A stretch of 53,704 bases of DNA from an uncultured Bacteroidales bacterium (GCA_902788865.1 CADALZ010000016.1:1-53704); one strand, 5' to 3'; shown: positions 33,956 to 43,142, counted from the first letter of the stretch. Notes: a model not told the origin generated them from the sequence alone. Made by a program: numbers and translations.

Positions 33956-35221
33956 ATGAACTACAAAACCAAGAAGAAGGTATTAGGCATAGCAGCCTTG
34001 AGCCTTTGCGTGCTGAGCACATCAGCACAAGATATGAGTACTTTCCGCGGTCCAGCACGTGACGGACAGTATTCTTCAGAGACAGGCTTGTTAAAGCAAT
34101 GGCCAGAAGGTGGCCCTCAGATGCTTTGGGAAACCAATGATGTGGGAAAAGGCTATTCTTCCCCAGTTATTGTAGATAATCGTCTGTATGTCACTGGTAT
34201 GAACGAGAATCAGGATCGTGAGACTTTCAGTGCATATACCCTCGAAGGCAAGAAAGTCTATACTGTGGTCTATGGCAAGCCTTGGAGCCAAGCCTATCCA
34301 GAGACGCGCACCACACCTACCATCGTCGATGGCAAGGCTTATGTAGTGAGTGGCAGCGGCGAGGTGGTTTGCATCAATACAGCCAATGGACAAATTGTAT
34401 GGACTGTTGACGGCTTAAACACCTATGGCGGAAAGACAGGCCATTGGGGAACAGCTGAGTGTCCTTTGGTATATGACAACAAGGTAATCTACACACCTGG
34501 TGGAAGCCAAACCAGCATGGTGGCTTTGGATAAAGAGACTGGTAAGGAAATCTGGAAATCGAAGTCACTTCGTGCTAATAGTGCTTATATCTCTCCAATA
34601 CTGGTAACTTGGAATGGCAAGCGTCAGATTATAGGTGGCATAGAACAGGTGATGTTTGGCATTAATCCAGACAACGGCGATATAGAGTGGACCTATACAG
34701 ATTGGCCCAGTCCTAATACCTTCGAGAACATAGCTCCTAATGCGCCGCTATTTAAGGACGGACAGTTCTTCTTCTGTGAAGGCTATGACACAGGGGGCTA
34801 TCTTGTGAAGTTGAACGATACCATGACAGCAGCCACTAAAGTGTGGAAAACTACCGATTTGGACACTCATCATGGAGGCTATGTGCTGATAGATGGCGTG
34901 ATTTATGGCTCCAACTGGGTAAACAACAACTCTGGCAACTGGGTAGCTGTAGATTGGAATACTGGTAAGACGCTCTATAATGAGTCATGGAGTGGAGGTA
35001 AGGGCAAGGGCTCTACTGTGTCAGCAGATGGCATGCTCTACACTTTTGACGAGCGTCGAGGATACGTAGGCTTAGTGCGCCCTACAAAAGATAAGTACGA
35101 TGTGGTGAGTGAGTTTCGTGTGAGCAAGGGTTCAGGGCCGAGCTGGGCACACCTTGTTATTAATAGAGGTGTGATGTATGTGCGCCATGGAGAGTATATG
35201 GCGGCTTTTAAAGTGAAATAA
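33956..35221 (+). CDS. Exported PQQ-like beta-propeller, tandem copy 2
   Basis: The 421-residue product has a signal peptide (about 1-24, ending TSAQ) and the opening FRGPARDGQYSSETGLLKQW. It shares the same blade signatures as its neighbours (YPETRTTPTI, HWGTAECPL, LDTHHGGYVL, SNWVNNNSGNWVAVDWNTG, WSGGKGKGSTV, YDVVSEFRVSKGSGPSWAHLV). DNA identity to tandem copy 3 is very high in patches (34292-34344 against 35658-35710 has 2 differences in 53). This indicates recent duplication or gene conversion. It lies 24 bp after copy 1 with no terminator. Confidence 0.86.
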   Translation: MNYKTKKKVLGIAALSLCVLSTSAQDMSTFRGPARDGQYSSETGLLKQWPEGGPQMLWETNDVGKGYSSPVIVDNRLYVTGMNENQDRETFSAYTLEGKKVYTVVYGKPWSQAYPETRTTPTIVDGKAYVVSGSGEVVCINTANGQIVWTVDGLNTYGGKTGHWGTAECPLVYDNKVIYTPGGSQTSMVALDKETGKEIWKSKSLRANSAYISPILVTWNGKRQIIGGIEQVMFGINPDNGDIEWTYTDWPSPNTFENIAPNAPLFKDGQFFFCEGYDTGGYLVKLNDTMTAATKVWKTTDLDTHHGGYVLIDGVIYGSNWVNNNSGNWVAVDWNTGKTLYNESWSGGKGKGSTVSADGMLYTFDERRGYVGLVRPTKDKYDVVSEFRVSKGSGPSWAHLVINRGVMYVRHGEYMAAFKVK

Positions 35222-35249
35222 CAACAAACTACTAATTTATAATTAAACT

Positions 35250-36587
35250 ATGCGTAATTTTAAGTTTTTGGGCCTTAGCATGACTATTGCATGTTTAGGT
35301 CTTATCACTGGATGTGGCAACAAGGCCAATGCCAGTGTTTCAGAGAACAAAGGTAATGAGGTGCAGACGGCTGCTATCAGCTTCTCATCTGATCAGGATG
35401 TAACCCAATTCCGTGGTCCCAATCGTGATGGCATCTATTCAGCAGAGAGTGGATTACTGAAGCAATGGCCAGAGGGCGGTCCTCAGCTGCTATGGGAGAA
35501 CTCTGATTTGGTGCATGGCTATTCTAGTCCTGCGGTATTAAGTGGTACTGTCTATATTACTGGCATGAACGAAGACAAGACTCAGGAAGTGTTCTTCGCT
35601 ATTGACAGTACTGGCAAAACCCTCTATAAGACGGTCTATGGCAAACCTTGGGGTCAGGCCTATCCAGAGACGCGCACCACACCTACCATTGTAGATGGCA
35701 AGGCTTATGTCATCAGTGGTATGGGCGAGATAGCTTGTATCAATATCGCTGATGGTAGCATCGTGTGGCAGGTAGATGGTACGGCTAAGTATGGCAGTAC
35801 CACAGGCAATTGGGGTACGGCTGAGTGTCCGCTGGTAGTAGATAACAAGGTAATCTACAGTCCTGGGGGTAATCAGACTACTGTAGTGGCTTTGAACAAA
35901 GACACGGGTGAGGAAATCTGGAAATCACGCTCACTGGGCGAAGCTCGCAACTATGTGCAGCCAGCCCTCATCTCTTGGAATGGCAAGCGTCAGATAGTAG
36001 GTGCTACTTGCAATTATTATTATGGTGTGAATCCAGATAACGGAGAAATAGAGTGGACAGCTACAGGTTGGTATCCAAATGCACGCTGGGAAAACATCTG
36101 CCCTAATGGTCCTGTTTTCAAAGATGGTATATTGGTGTTCTCTCAGGGCTATGGCATCAACACCACAGCCTTCAAGTTGGCAGACGACCTGAAGAGTGTC
36201 AGCGTGGCGTGGAAGAACGACGACCTCAGTACTCATCATGGAGGCTATGTGCTGGTAGATGGTGTAGTCTATGGTTCCAACTGGGTGAACAATACCAGTG
36301 GCAACTGGGTGGCAGTGGACTTTGCTACAGGAAAGACCCTCTACAACGAAGCATGGAGTGGTGGCAAGGGCAAGGGTTCCACTGTCTATGCAGATGGTAT
36401 GCTCTACACTTACGATGAGCGTCGTGGCTTCGTGGGCTTGGTTCGTCCTACGAAAGACAAGTTTGATGTAGTGAGAGAGTTCCGCATCACCAAGGGTTCT
36501 GGTCCAAACTGGGCGCACATCGTCATCAGCAATGGCATCATGTATGTGCGTCATGGAGAGTATTTGGCAGCCTACAAGGTAAAGTGA
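35250..36587 (+). CDS. PQQ-like beta-propeller lipoprotein, tandem copy 3
   Basis: The 445-residue product has a lipoprotein signal (MRNFKFLGLSMTIACLGLIT, then GCGNK; lipobox ITGC). A ~35-residue linker comes before FRGPNRDGIYSAESGLLKQW. Blade signatures match copies 1 and 2 (YPETRTTPTI, GNWGTAECPL, LSTHHGGYVL, WSGGKGKGSTV, YDERRGFVGLVRPT, FRITKGSGPNWAHIV, YVRHGEYLAAYKVK). It is the last gene of the cluster and is followed by a strong terminator. Unlike copies 1 and 2 it is membrane-tethered, so the three may form soluble and anchored versions of one binding module. Confidence 0.87.
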   Translation: MRNFKFLGLSMTIACLGLITGCGNKANASVSENKGNEVQTAAISFSSDQDVTQFRGPNRDGIYSAESGLLKQWPEGGPQLLWENSDLVHGYSSPAVLSGTVYITGMNEDKTQEVFFAIDSTGKTLYKTVYGKPWGQAYPETRTTPTIVDGKAYVISGMGEIACINIADGSIVWQVDGTAKYGSTTGNWGTAECPLVVDNKVIYSPGGNQTTVVALNKDTGEEIWKSRSLGEARNYVQPALISWNGKRQIVGATCNYYYGVNPDNGEIEWTATGWYPNARWENICPNGPVFKDGILVFSQGYGINTTAFKLADDLKSVSVAWKNDDLSTHHGGYVLVDGVVYGSNWVNNTSGNWVAVDFATGKTLYNEAWSGGKGKGSTVYADGMLYTYDERRGFVGLVRPTKDKFDVVREFRITKGSGPNWAHIVISNGIMYVRHGEYLAAYKVK

Positions 36588-36605
36588 TTTCAACTTAGTT
36601 TTTTT

Positions 36606-36650
36606 AATTGCCCAGTTAAGGAAAAATATTTCTCTAACTGGGCAATTTTT
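36606..36650 (+). terminator. Terminator of the terpene/redox/propeller operon
   Basis: A perfect 13-bp stem pairs AATTGCCCAGTTA (36606-36618) with TAACTGGGCAATT (36635-36647) across a 16-nt loop, followed by a T run. It is the first strong hairpin plus T run seen since the start of the cluster. It also lies within a 22-bp-period repeat array. Confidence 0.85.
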
Positions 36651-36722
36651 GTTCGTGTGCGCTCGCACAATTTTTTCTGTGCGCTCGCGCAAATTTTTCT
36701 ACGCACAGCTGCAAATTTTCGC
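36613..36722. repeat. 22-bp-period intergenic array before ileS
   Basis: Five units of exactly 22 bp can be laid end to end: 36613-36634, 36635-36656, 36657-36678, 36679-36700 and 36701-36722. Units 3 and 4 differ by about two bases. Each combines a dyad such as GTGCG-CT-CGCAC with an A/T tract of about 10 bp. The first two units also form the terminator stem. It lies upstream of the ileS promoter. Confidence 0.65.
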
Positions 36723-36785
36723 ACTCATAGATTCCTAAAAACATTAAAAAACGTCTTCCATATCTTTTTATTGAGAAAGATTTTG

Positions 36786-36793
36786 TATATTTG
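36786..36793 (+). promoter_or_regulatory. ileS -7 box
   Basis: TATATTTG matches TAnnTTTG. The ATG of ileS lies 75 bp downstream, leaving a ~70-nt leader. The -33 element is only a T run near 36765. Confidence 0.65.
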
Positions 36794-36868
36794 CGCCTTA
36801 ATAATAGGAGTGCCCTTGCAAGAGTAGGGGCACAAAGATGTAAAAACATACAAAAACGATTGATAAAT

Positions 36869-39800
36869 ATGAGCAAGAAGTTTGCCGAGTACAAAGGCTT
36901 AAACCTTTCTGAAATCAACAATAAGGTTCTCAAGCAATGGATGGAGAACGATGTGTTCCATAAATCTATTGATGAGCGCGAGGGCTGTCCGCAGTTTGTG
37001 TTCTTCGAGGGACCACCTTCTGCCAACGGACATCCTGGCATCCATCATGTGCTGGCACGCAGTATCAAGGATACGTTTAATCGCTACAAGACCATGAAAG
37101 GTTTCCAAGTACACCGCAAGGCTGGTTGGGATACACATGGATTGCCAGTAGAACTGGGTGTGGAGAAGGAACTTGGCATCACTAAGAAGGATATCGACAA
37201 CAAGCAGAGTGAAAAGTACATCTCTGTGGAGGAATACAACCAGCGTTGTCGTGAGAACGTGATGAAGTTCACTGCCGAGTGGCGTGACCTCACAGAGCGC
37301 ATGGGTTATTTCGTGGATTTGGATCATCCATACATCACTTACGACAATAAGTACATCGAGACCTTGTGGTGGCTGCTCCGCCAGCTTTACGACAAGGGAC
37401 TGCTCTATAAAGGTTATACCATTCAGCCTTATTCACCTGCTGCAGGCACAGGTCTTTCCAGTCATGAGCTCAACCAACCTGGTTGCTATCGCGATGTGAA
37501 AGATACCACTGTGACAGCTCTCTTCGAGGCACTCAATCCTAAAGAAGAGTGGACCAAGTGGGGAAAGCCTTACTTCGTGGCTTGGACCACCACGCCTTGG
37601 ACTTTGCCATCTAACGTGGCGCTCTGCGTGGGACCAAAGATTAAATATGTGGCTGTGCAGACCTACAATGCCTATAACGATCAGCCTATCACCATCGTGA
37701 TGGCAGAAGCATTGCTTGGCGCTTATCTGAAGCCAGAGGGTAAGGATATGCCACTGGAGGAATATAAGCATGGAGACAAGGTGGTGCCTTACCGCATCGT
37801 GGGCGAATATATGGGTCCTGAATTGGTGGGACTGAAGTACAAGCAGCTGATGCCTTGGGTGAAGCCTCTGCAGAAGTTGGATGCTAATGCTCCTGCCTTT
37901 GTGACGGAATATGCCGAAGCTCATCCTGAGAAGGTATTTGTGGGTGAGAATGGTAAAGACCGCTTCGTGGAGATGGAAGAATGCGCTTTCCGCGTGATTC
38001 CTGGCGACTATGTGACCACTGAAGACGGTTCTGGTATCGTACATATCGCACCTACGTTTGGTGCCGATGATGCCAAAGTGGCTAAAGATGCTCAGATTCC
38101 AGCCCTCTTCCTCATAAATAAGAAAGGTGAAACGCGTCCTATGGTGGACTTGCAGGGCAAGTACTACGTGATGGACGAGCTCGATGATAACTTCGTGAAG
38201 GCTTGCGTGAACGTAGAAGGATACAGCCGCCATGCGGGTGACTACGTGAAGAACGCCTATGCTCCAGAATTCAACGTGGATGGCAAATACGACGAGAAAG
38301 CAGCCAGCAAGGCAGAAGACCTGAATGTGGTGATCTGCATGGAGATGAAGCAGGAGGGCACGGCCTTCAAGATAGAGAAGCATGTGCACAACTACCCACA
38401 CTGCTGGCGTACAGATAAGCCTGTGCTCTACTATCCGCTTGATAGCTGGTTCATCCGCAGTACAGCGAAAAAAGATCGCATGGTAGAACTCAACAAGACC
38501 ATCCATTGGCAACCAGAGAGCACTGGTACAGGCCGCTTTGGCAACTGGCTGGAGAATCTGAACGACTGGAACCTCTCTCGCTCACGTTTCTGGGGCACAC
38601 CTCTGCCTATCTGGCGCGATGAAGATGGTGAGGAGATCTGCATTGGCTCACTCGAAGAGCTCTATGCAGAGATAGAGAAGAGTGTGGCTGCTGGCGTCAT
38701 GACAAGCAATCCGCTGAAAGAGAAGGGATTCGTTCCTGGCGACTACGCTCAGGAGAACTATGACAAGATAGACCTTCACCGTCCGTATGTAGATAACATC
38801 GTGCTGGTGAGCAAGACGGGTAAGCCTATGCAGCGCGAGGCTGACTTGATCGATGTTTGGTTCGATTCTGGCTCTATGCCTTACGCACAGATTCACTATC
38901 CGTTCGAGCATCGCGATGCCATCGACAAGGGAAATGCCTTCCCTGCCGATTTCATCAATGAAGGTGTGGATCAGACGCGTGGCTGGTTCTTCACCTTGCA
39001 TGCCATTTCCACGATGGTGTTCGACAGCATCTCCTTCAAGAACGTGATTTCCACGGGCTTGGTGCTCGATGCTAAGGGTAATAAGATGTCCAAGCATGTG
39101 GGCAATGTGGTGAATCCGTTCGACATGATAGATAAATATGGTGCAGATGCCGTGCGCTTCTACATGATGACCAACTCTGAACCTTGGGACAACCTGAAGT
39201 TCGATCCAGAAGGTGTAGATGAAGTGCGCCGCAAGCTCTTTGGCACCTTATATAATACGTACTCCTTCTTTGCACTCTATGCCAATGTAGATGGCTTCGA
39301 TTATAGCGAGCCTGATGTGAAGCTTGAAGAGCGTCCAGAGATCGATCGCTGGATTCTTTCAGAACTTCACACATTGATAAAGGGTGTAGATGCAGAGCTT
39401 GATGGCTACGATCCTACGCGTGCAGGCAGATTGATCGATACGTTCGTGAACGACAATCTGAGCAACTGGTACGTGCGTCTGAACCGCAAGCGTTTCTGGG
39501 GTGGAGGCATGACGCAAGATAAGCTCAGCGCCTATCAGACCCTCTTCACTTGCTTGGAAACAGTGGCTAAGCTGTTAGCACCGTTTGCACCATTCTATGC
39601 CGACCAGCTCTTCCTTGATCTGAATGCTGGCTTATGCGAGGCTCGTAAGAACAACGCATTGTCTGTGCATCTGGTAGATTTCCCTAAGGCTGATGAGTCC
39701 CTGATTAACAAGGATTTGGAAGCTCGAATGGAAGCTGCGCAGAAGATCACTTCTATGGTGTTGGCACTGCGTCGTAAAGTCAATATCAAAGTGCGCCAAC

Positions 39801-40453
39801 CACTGCAGAGCGTGATGATTCCTGTGACTGATGAGGAGCAGCGTGCTCACATTGAGGCTGTGAAGAACCTCATCCAGAACGAGGTCAACGTGAAGGAAGT
39901 GAAGTTCGTGGACAATGCAGCAGGCATCTTAGTGAAGCGCGTGAAGTGCGACTTCAAGAAGCTCGGTCCTAAGTTTGGCAAGCAGATGAAGGCTGTGGCC
40001 GCTGCTGTTCAAGGCATGAGTCAGGAAGACATAGCAGCTTTTGAAGCAGCTGGTTTCTTCACATTCGCCTTAGAAGGTGGTGAAGCACGCATCGAAACTA
40101 CAGATGTGGAAATCTTCAGCGAGGACATCCCTGGTTGGCTGGTTGCCAATGAAGGCAAGCTCACTGTGGCGTTGGAAGTGACCATCACAGAAGAACTGCG
40201 TCAGGAAGGTGTGGCTCGTGAATTGGTAAATCGCATCCAGAACCTGCGTAAGAGCAGTGGATTGGAGATTACGGATAAGATAGATATTGTATTGTCTAAA
40301 GATGCCCACAGCGATGCCGCTGTAGAAGCTTTCCGCGACTACATCTGCAACCAGGTGCTGGGACACTCTCTCACCTTAGCCGATCATGTGGAAGATGGCA
40401 CAGAGCTCGACTTAGATGAGTTTAAGCTGCAAATCAGCATCCGCAAATGCTAA
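36869..40453 (+). CDS. ileS: Isoleucine-tRNA ligase
   Basis: The 1194-residue class I synthetase has FFEGPPSANGHPGIHHVLAR (HIGH motif as HPGIHH) near residue 50. It has AWTTTPWTLPSN in the editing domain, FDSGSMPYAQ, and the KMSKS-type loop GNKMSKHVGNVV. The C-terminal anticodon and tail domains are complete. The length and KMSKH variant fit the eukaryote-like IleS type common in Bacteroidetes. The ATG at 36869 is preferred over an upstream TTG. It leads a run with the DksA-like protein, lspA and the DUF4296 lipoprotein. Confidence 0.96.
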   Translation: MSKKFAEYKGLNLSEINNKVLKQWMENDVFHKSIDEREGCPQFVFFEGPPSANGHPGIHHVLARSIKDTFNRYKTMKGFQVHRKAGWDTHGLPVELGVEKELGITKKDIDNKQSEKYISVEEYNQRCRENVMKFTAEWRDLTERMGYFVDLDHPYITYDNKYIETLWWLLRQLYDKGLLYKGYTIQPYSPAAGTGLSSHELNQPGCYRDVKDTTVTALFEALNPKEEWTKWGKPYFVAWTTTPWTLPSNVALCVGPKIKYVAVQTYNAYNDQPITIVMAEALLGAYLKPEGKDMPLEEYKHGDKVVPYRIVGEYMGPELVGLKYKQLMPWVKPLQKLDANAPAFVTEYAEAHPEKVFVGENGKDRFVEMEECAFRVIPGDYVTTEDGSGIVHIAPTFGADDAKVAKDAQIPALFLINKKGETRPMVDLQGKYYVMDELDDNFVKACVNVEGYSRHAGDYVKNAYAPEFNVDGKYDEKAASKAEDLNVVICMEMKQEGTAFKIEKHVHNYPHCWRTDKPVLYYPLDSWFIRSTAKKDRMVELNKTIHWQPESTGTGRFGNWLENLNDWNLSRSRFWGTPLPIWRDEDGEEICIGSLEELYAEIEKSVAAGVMTSNPLKEKGFVPGDYAQENYDKIDLHRPYVDNIVLVSKTGKPMQREADLIDVWFDSGSMPYAQIHYPFEHRDAIDKGNAFPADFINEGVDQTRGWFFTLHAISTMVFDSISFKNVISTGLVLDAKGNKMSKHVGNVVNPFDMIDKYGADAVRFYMMTNSEPWDNLKFDPEGVDEVRRKLFGTLYNTYSFFALYANVDGFDYSEPDVKLEERPEIDRWILSELHTLIKGVDAELDGYDPTRAGRLIDTFVNDNLSNWYVRLNRKRFWGGGMTQDKLSAYQTLFTCLETVAKLLAPFAPFYADQLFLDLNAGLCEARKNNALSVHLVDFPKADESLINKDLEARMEAAQKITSMVLALRRKVNIKVRQPLQSVMIPVTDEEQRAHIEAVKNLIQNEVNVKEVKFVDNAAGILVKRVKCDFKKLGPKFGKQMKAVAAAVQGMSQEDIAAFEAAGFFTFALEGGEARIETTDVEIFSEDIPGWLVANEGKLTVALEVTITEELRQEGVARELVNRIQNLRKSSGLEITDKIDIVLSKDAHSDAAVEAFRDYICNQVLGHSLTLADHVEDGTELDLDEFKLQISIRKC

Positions 40454-40504
40454 ACAGGAATTGAGACCTTAAAACATATTTAAAACCATTAAACACCGGC
40501 AATT

Positions 40505-40885
40505 ATGACAGAAAGAGTAAGATACTCAGATGCTGAGTTAGAAGAATTCCGCCAGATAATTCTGGAGAAACTAGAAGTAGCCAAACGTGACTACAAGTTG
40601 TTGAAAGACAGCCTCACAGGACAGGATGGCAATGACGTGGATGACACTTCGCCCACCTACAAGGTGATGGAAGAGGGTGCCAATACCCTCAACAAAGAAG
40701 AAACGACGCGTCTGGCTGCCCGTCAGCTGAAATTCATTCAGAACTTGCAGGCCGCTTTGGTGCGTATTGAGAATAAGACATACGGCATTTGTCGTGTCAC
40801 AGGAAAGCTTATCCCTGCAGACCGACTGCGTGCTGTGCCTCATGCCACACTCAGCATTGAGGCTAAGAATATGGGCAACAAATAA
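40505..40885 (+). CDS. TraR/DksA-family protein lacking the zinc-finger cysteines
   Basis: The 126-residue protein has the DksA coiled-coil with tip-like residues GNDVDDTSPTYK and the C-terminal signature YGICRVTGKLIPADRLRAVPHATLS. Only one cysteine is present, so the four-Cys zinc site of classical DksA is absent, a state I recall as common for this Bacteroidetes subgroup. It probably binds the RNA polymerase secondary channel and modulates transcription with ppGpp; this is inferred from the family. It lies 51 bp after ileS and 12 bp before lspA. Confidence 0.85.
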   Translation: MTERVRYSDAELEEFRQIILEKLEVAKRDYKLLKDSLTGQDGNDVDDTSPTYKVMEEGANTLNKEETTRLAARQLKFIQNLQAALVRIENKTYGICRVTGKLIPADRLRAVPHATLSIEAKNMGNK

Positions 40886-40897
40886 TTAAAGGAAAGC

Positions 40898-41542
40898 ATG
40901 CAGAAGATTCTTACCAAAGGCCGCATGGCATTGCTTATTATCTTCGGAGTACTGATCATCGATCAGTTGGTCAAGGTGTATATCAAAACGCACATGTTCT
41001 TGCACGATTTCAAGCGTGTGACAGATTGGTTCTACATCTACTTCACTGAAAACAATGGCATGGCCTTCGGTATGGAGATCTTCGGCAAGCTGTTTCTTAC
41101 GGTATTCCGCATCGCCGCTGTGGGCGTGATAGGATGGATGCTCTATCGATTTGTGAAGGCAAATCTGAAGTGGGGCTTTGTGGCATGCGTGGCTTTCATC
41201 ATGGCAGGCGCCATTGGAAACATCATAGACAGTGTGTTCTATGGCGTGCTGTTCAGTGAGAGCAACTATTCACAGATTGCCACGCTGCTCCCTGCAGAGG
41301 GTGGCTACGCCCCTTTGCTCTATGGCAAGGTGGTGGATATGCTTTATTTCCCATTGATAGAGACCGACTGGCCGCAGTGGATGCCTTGGGTAGGAGGGGA
41401 GCACTTCATCTTCTTCAGTCCAATCTTCAACATCGCCGATGCCTCTATCAGCTGCGGAATCATCGCTGTGCTCTTGTTCTACAATAAGTATTGGACAGAT
41501 TGCTTCCAAGTGCTGAAGGATACAGATGAGAAAAAACAATAA
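40898..41542 (+). CDS. lspA: Lipoprotein signal peptidase (LspA)
   Basis: The 214-residue protein has four membrane helices and the LspA motifs IDQLVKVYIK, ENNGMAFGME, GAIGNIIDSVFYG and NIADASISCGII. The catalytic aspartates are in NIID and IADAS. It cleaves signal peptides from prolipoproteins, including the several lipoproteins in this window. An insertion around residues 125-165 (SNYSQIATLLPAEGGYAPLLYG) is typical of Bacteroidetes LspA. It overlaps the DUF4296 gene by 17 bp. Confidence 0.93.
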   Translation: MQKILTKGRMALLIIFGVLIIDQLVKVYIKTHMFLHDFKRVTDWFYIYFTENNGMAFGMEIFGKLFLTVFRIAAVGVIGWMLYRFVKANLKWGFVACVAFIMAGAIGNIIDSVFYGVLFSESNYSQIATLLPAEGGYAPLLYGKVVDMLYFPLIETDWPQWMPWVGGEHFIFFSPIFNIADASISCGIIAVLLFYNKYWTDCFQVLKDTDEKKQ

Positions 41543-42368
41543 GCTGAGATCTGGACTTCTCACAGCCATCATGCTATTGCTGTGCCTGTCTGCGTGCAAT
41601 GTGCGCAGACCTGGTATGGTGCTGTCTAATAGCCAGATGGCCGATGTGCTCTACGACTACCACATGGCTAAGTCCATGATTAGGGAGAATGGTGTGGGCA
41701 ATGACGAGATGAAACAGGCTTACATGGAGTTTGTGTATCAGAAGCATAACATCACGGAGGAAGTGTTCGATTCGTCACTTGCTTGGTATTCACGAAACCC
41801 AGATGCCATGATGTCTGTCTATGACCAGATATTCAAGCGTATGGATAAGGTGAACACAGACATCAAGGATCGCATTGCCGAGCGTGACAACCAAATGACT
41901 GCCTCTATCAGCGGTGACAGTGTGAACCTGTGGACAGAACCTCCTATGCAGCGCATGTCTGGTCGGCCCTTCGAGAACCTGCTCTCCTTCAAACTTACGG
42001 CAGACAACTACTATGAATACGATGATACCCTGCATTGGAGCATGAACTACCACTTCATGAATGGTGCTCCAGATGCTTCACGCCCCACAGTCATGATGCT
42101 CCAAATCTGGTACGATCGTGACAGCATGATTTCCACACAGCGCACCGTGCTACAAGATGGCATGCAGACATTGACGCTTCAAAATGATTCGTTGGGTGTG
42201 ATAAAGACTGTGCAGGGATTTGTCTATTACCCTCGCCAAGAAGACTCTACGCGATTCCTCTTGCTGGATAACATTTCGCTTATCCGCCGTCATCCTGCCA
42301 GAACGGAAGCCGAAGACAGCATCAGAGACACCAGACCACTCACCAGACCTGTCAGAGTTTCCAGATAA
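41526..42368 (+). CDS. DUF4296 lipoprotein
   Basis: The 280-residue product has a lipoprotein signal (LLTAIMLLLCLSACNVRR, lipobox LSAC). It then has the DUF4296 region MADVLYDYHMAKSMI, MEFVYQKHNITEEVFDSSLAWYSRNPDAM. Its location right after lspA is characteristic of Bacteroidetes genomes. Its function is unknown; it is an envelope protein. Its stop is adjacent to the stop of the convergent TrmH-type gene. Confidence 0.85.
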   Translation: MRKNNKLRSGLLTAIMLLLCLSACNVRRPGMVLSNSQMADVLYDYHMAKSMIRENGVGNDEMKQAYMEFVYQKHNITEEVFDSSLAWYSRNPDAMMSVYDQIFKRMDKVNTDIKDRIAERDNQMTASISGDSVNLWTEPPMQRMSGRPFENLLSFKLTADNYYEYDDTLHWSMNYHFMNGAPDASRPTVMMLQIWYDRDSMISTQRTVLQDGMQTLTLQNDSLGVIKTVQGFVYYPRQEDSTRFLLLDNISLIRRHPARTEAEDSIRDTRPLTRPVRVSR

Positions 42369-43121
42369 TCACATCCGTCGCCTGAATTCTGCACAGATGA
42401 TAGAGGTAGCTATGGCTACGTTCAATGATTCTGAGGTAGGGCGATCTGTGGGATAATTAGGGATAAACAGCCTTCGATTCACCAATGCGGCAATTTCAGG
42501 GCTGATGCCATTACCCTCGTTTCCCATGATAATCAGCCCATTGCTGCTCAACGGCTCTTGGTAGATATTGCTTCCATCGAGGAAGGTTCCAAAGATGGGA
42601 GCATCTTGCAGCTTCACTAACACTTCTGACAACGATGTATAATGCGTTCGTATGCGTGCAATAGCTCCCATTGTGGCTTGTATCACCTTTGGGTTATAGA
42701 CCTCCACGGTATCGGGAGAGCAAAAAATGTCTTCTATGCCAAACCAGTCGGCCACACGGATGATAGTGCCCAGATTGCCAGGGTCTTGCACGCCATCCAG
42801 TGCCAAACACAATGAGCGGCGAGGCAGTGTAGGATCGAAGTTGTAATCTGGCTGCTTGAATACGCCCAACACCTGTTGGGGCGTACGCAGCAAGCTCGCC
42901 CGGGAAAGTTCCTCGGCACTTACTTCTATCACCTCTTGAGCAGCCACCTGCCTGTTTGCCTGTAGCCATTCAGAAGTAGCCACCAGCAGCTGACAATCAA
43001 AGCGTCGCAACAGATCGCCCACTATCTTGGGGCCTTCTGCCAAGAAAACTTTTTCCGTGCGCCTCACTTTCTTCTGATCCAGCGAACGGATGTATCGGAT
43101 GCAACTATGGCTTATCGGCAT
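42369..43121 (-). CDS. TrmH/SpoU-family RNA 2'-O-methyltransferase
   Basis: The 250-residue protein has a substrate-binding N-terminal domain (RSLDQKKVRRTEKVFLAEGPKIVGDLL) and a SPOUT domain. The knot motifs are LALDGVQDPGNLGTIIRVADWFG, GLIIMGNEGNGISPEI and ESLNVAIATSIICAEFRR. The family methylates 2'-OH of rRNA or tRNA; the site is not readable. A minus-strand -7 box CAAAGTTA (43143-43150) lies 22 bp upstream. It is convergent with the DUF4296 gene and divergent from tamL. Confidence 0.92.
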   Translation of the reverse strand: MPISHSCIRYIRSLDQKKVRRTEKVFLAEGPKIVGDLLRRFDCQLLVATSEWLQANRQVAAQEVIEVSAEELSRASLLRTPQQVLGVFKQPDYNFDPTLPRRSLCLALDGVQDPGNLGTIIRVADWFGIEDIFCSPDTVEVYNPKVIQATMGAIARIRTHYTSLSEVLVKLQDAPIFGTFLDGSNIYQEPLSSNGLIIMGNEGNGISPEIAALVNRRLFIPNYPTDRPTSESLNVAIATSIICAEFRRRM

Positions 43122-43142
43122 ATCTTGTAAATTATTTCATTG

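Noticed and set aside
15655-36587. PQQ-dependent alcohol dehydrogenases
   Set aside because: The propellers are only 380-600 residues, lack CxxCH haem sites, and I cannot see a PQQ-binding residue set, so only the fold is called.
36613-36722. Possible CRISPR in the 22-bp arrays
   Set aside because: Units are contiguous and too short, with no unique spacers between repeats.
37433-38512. 359-codon minus-strand frame inside ileS
   Set aside because: Antisense shadow with low-complexity His/Leu-rich translation.
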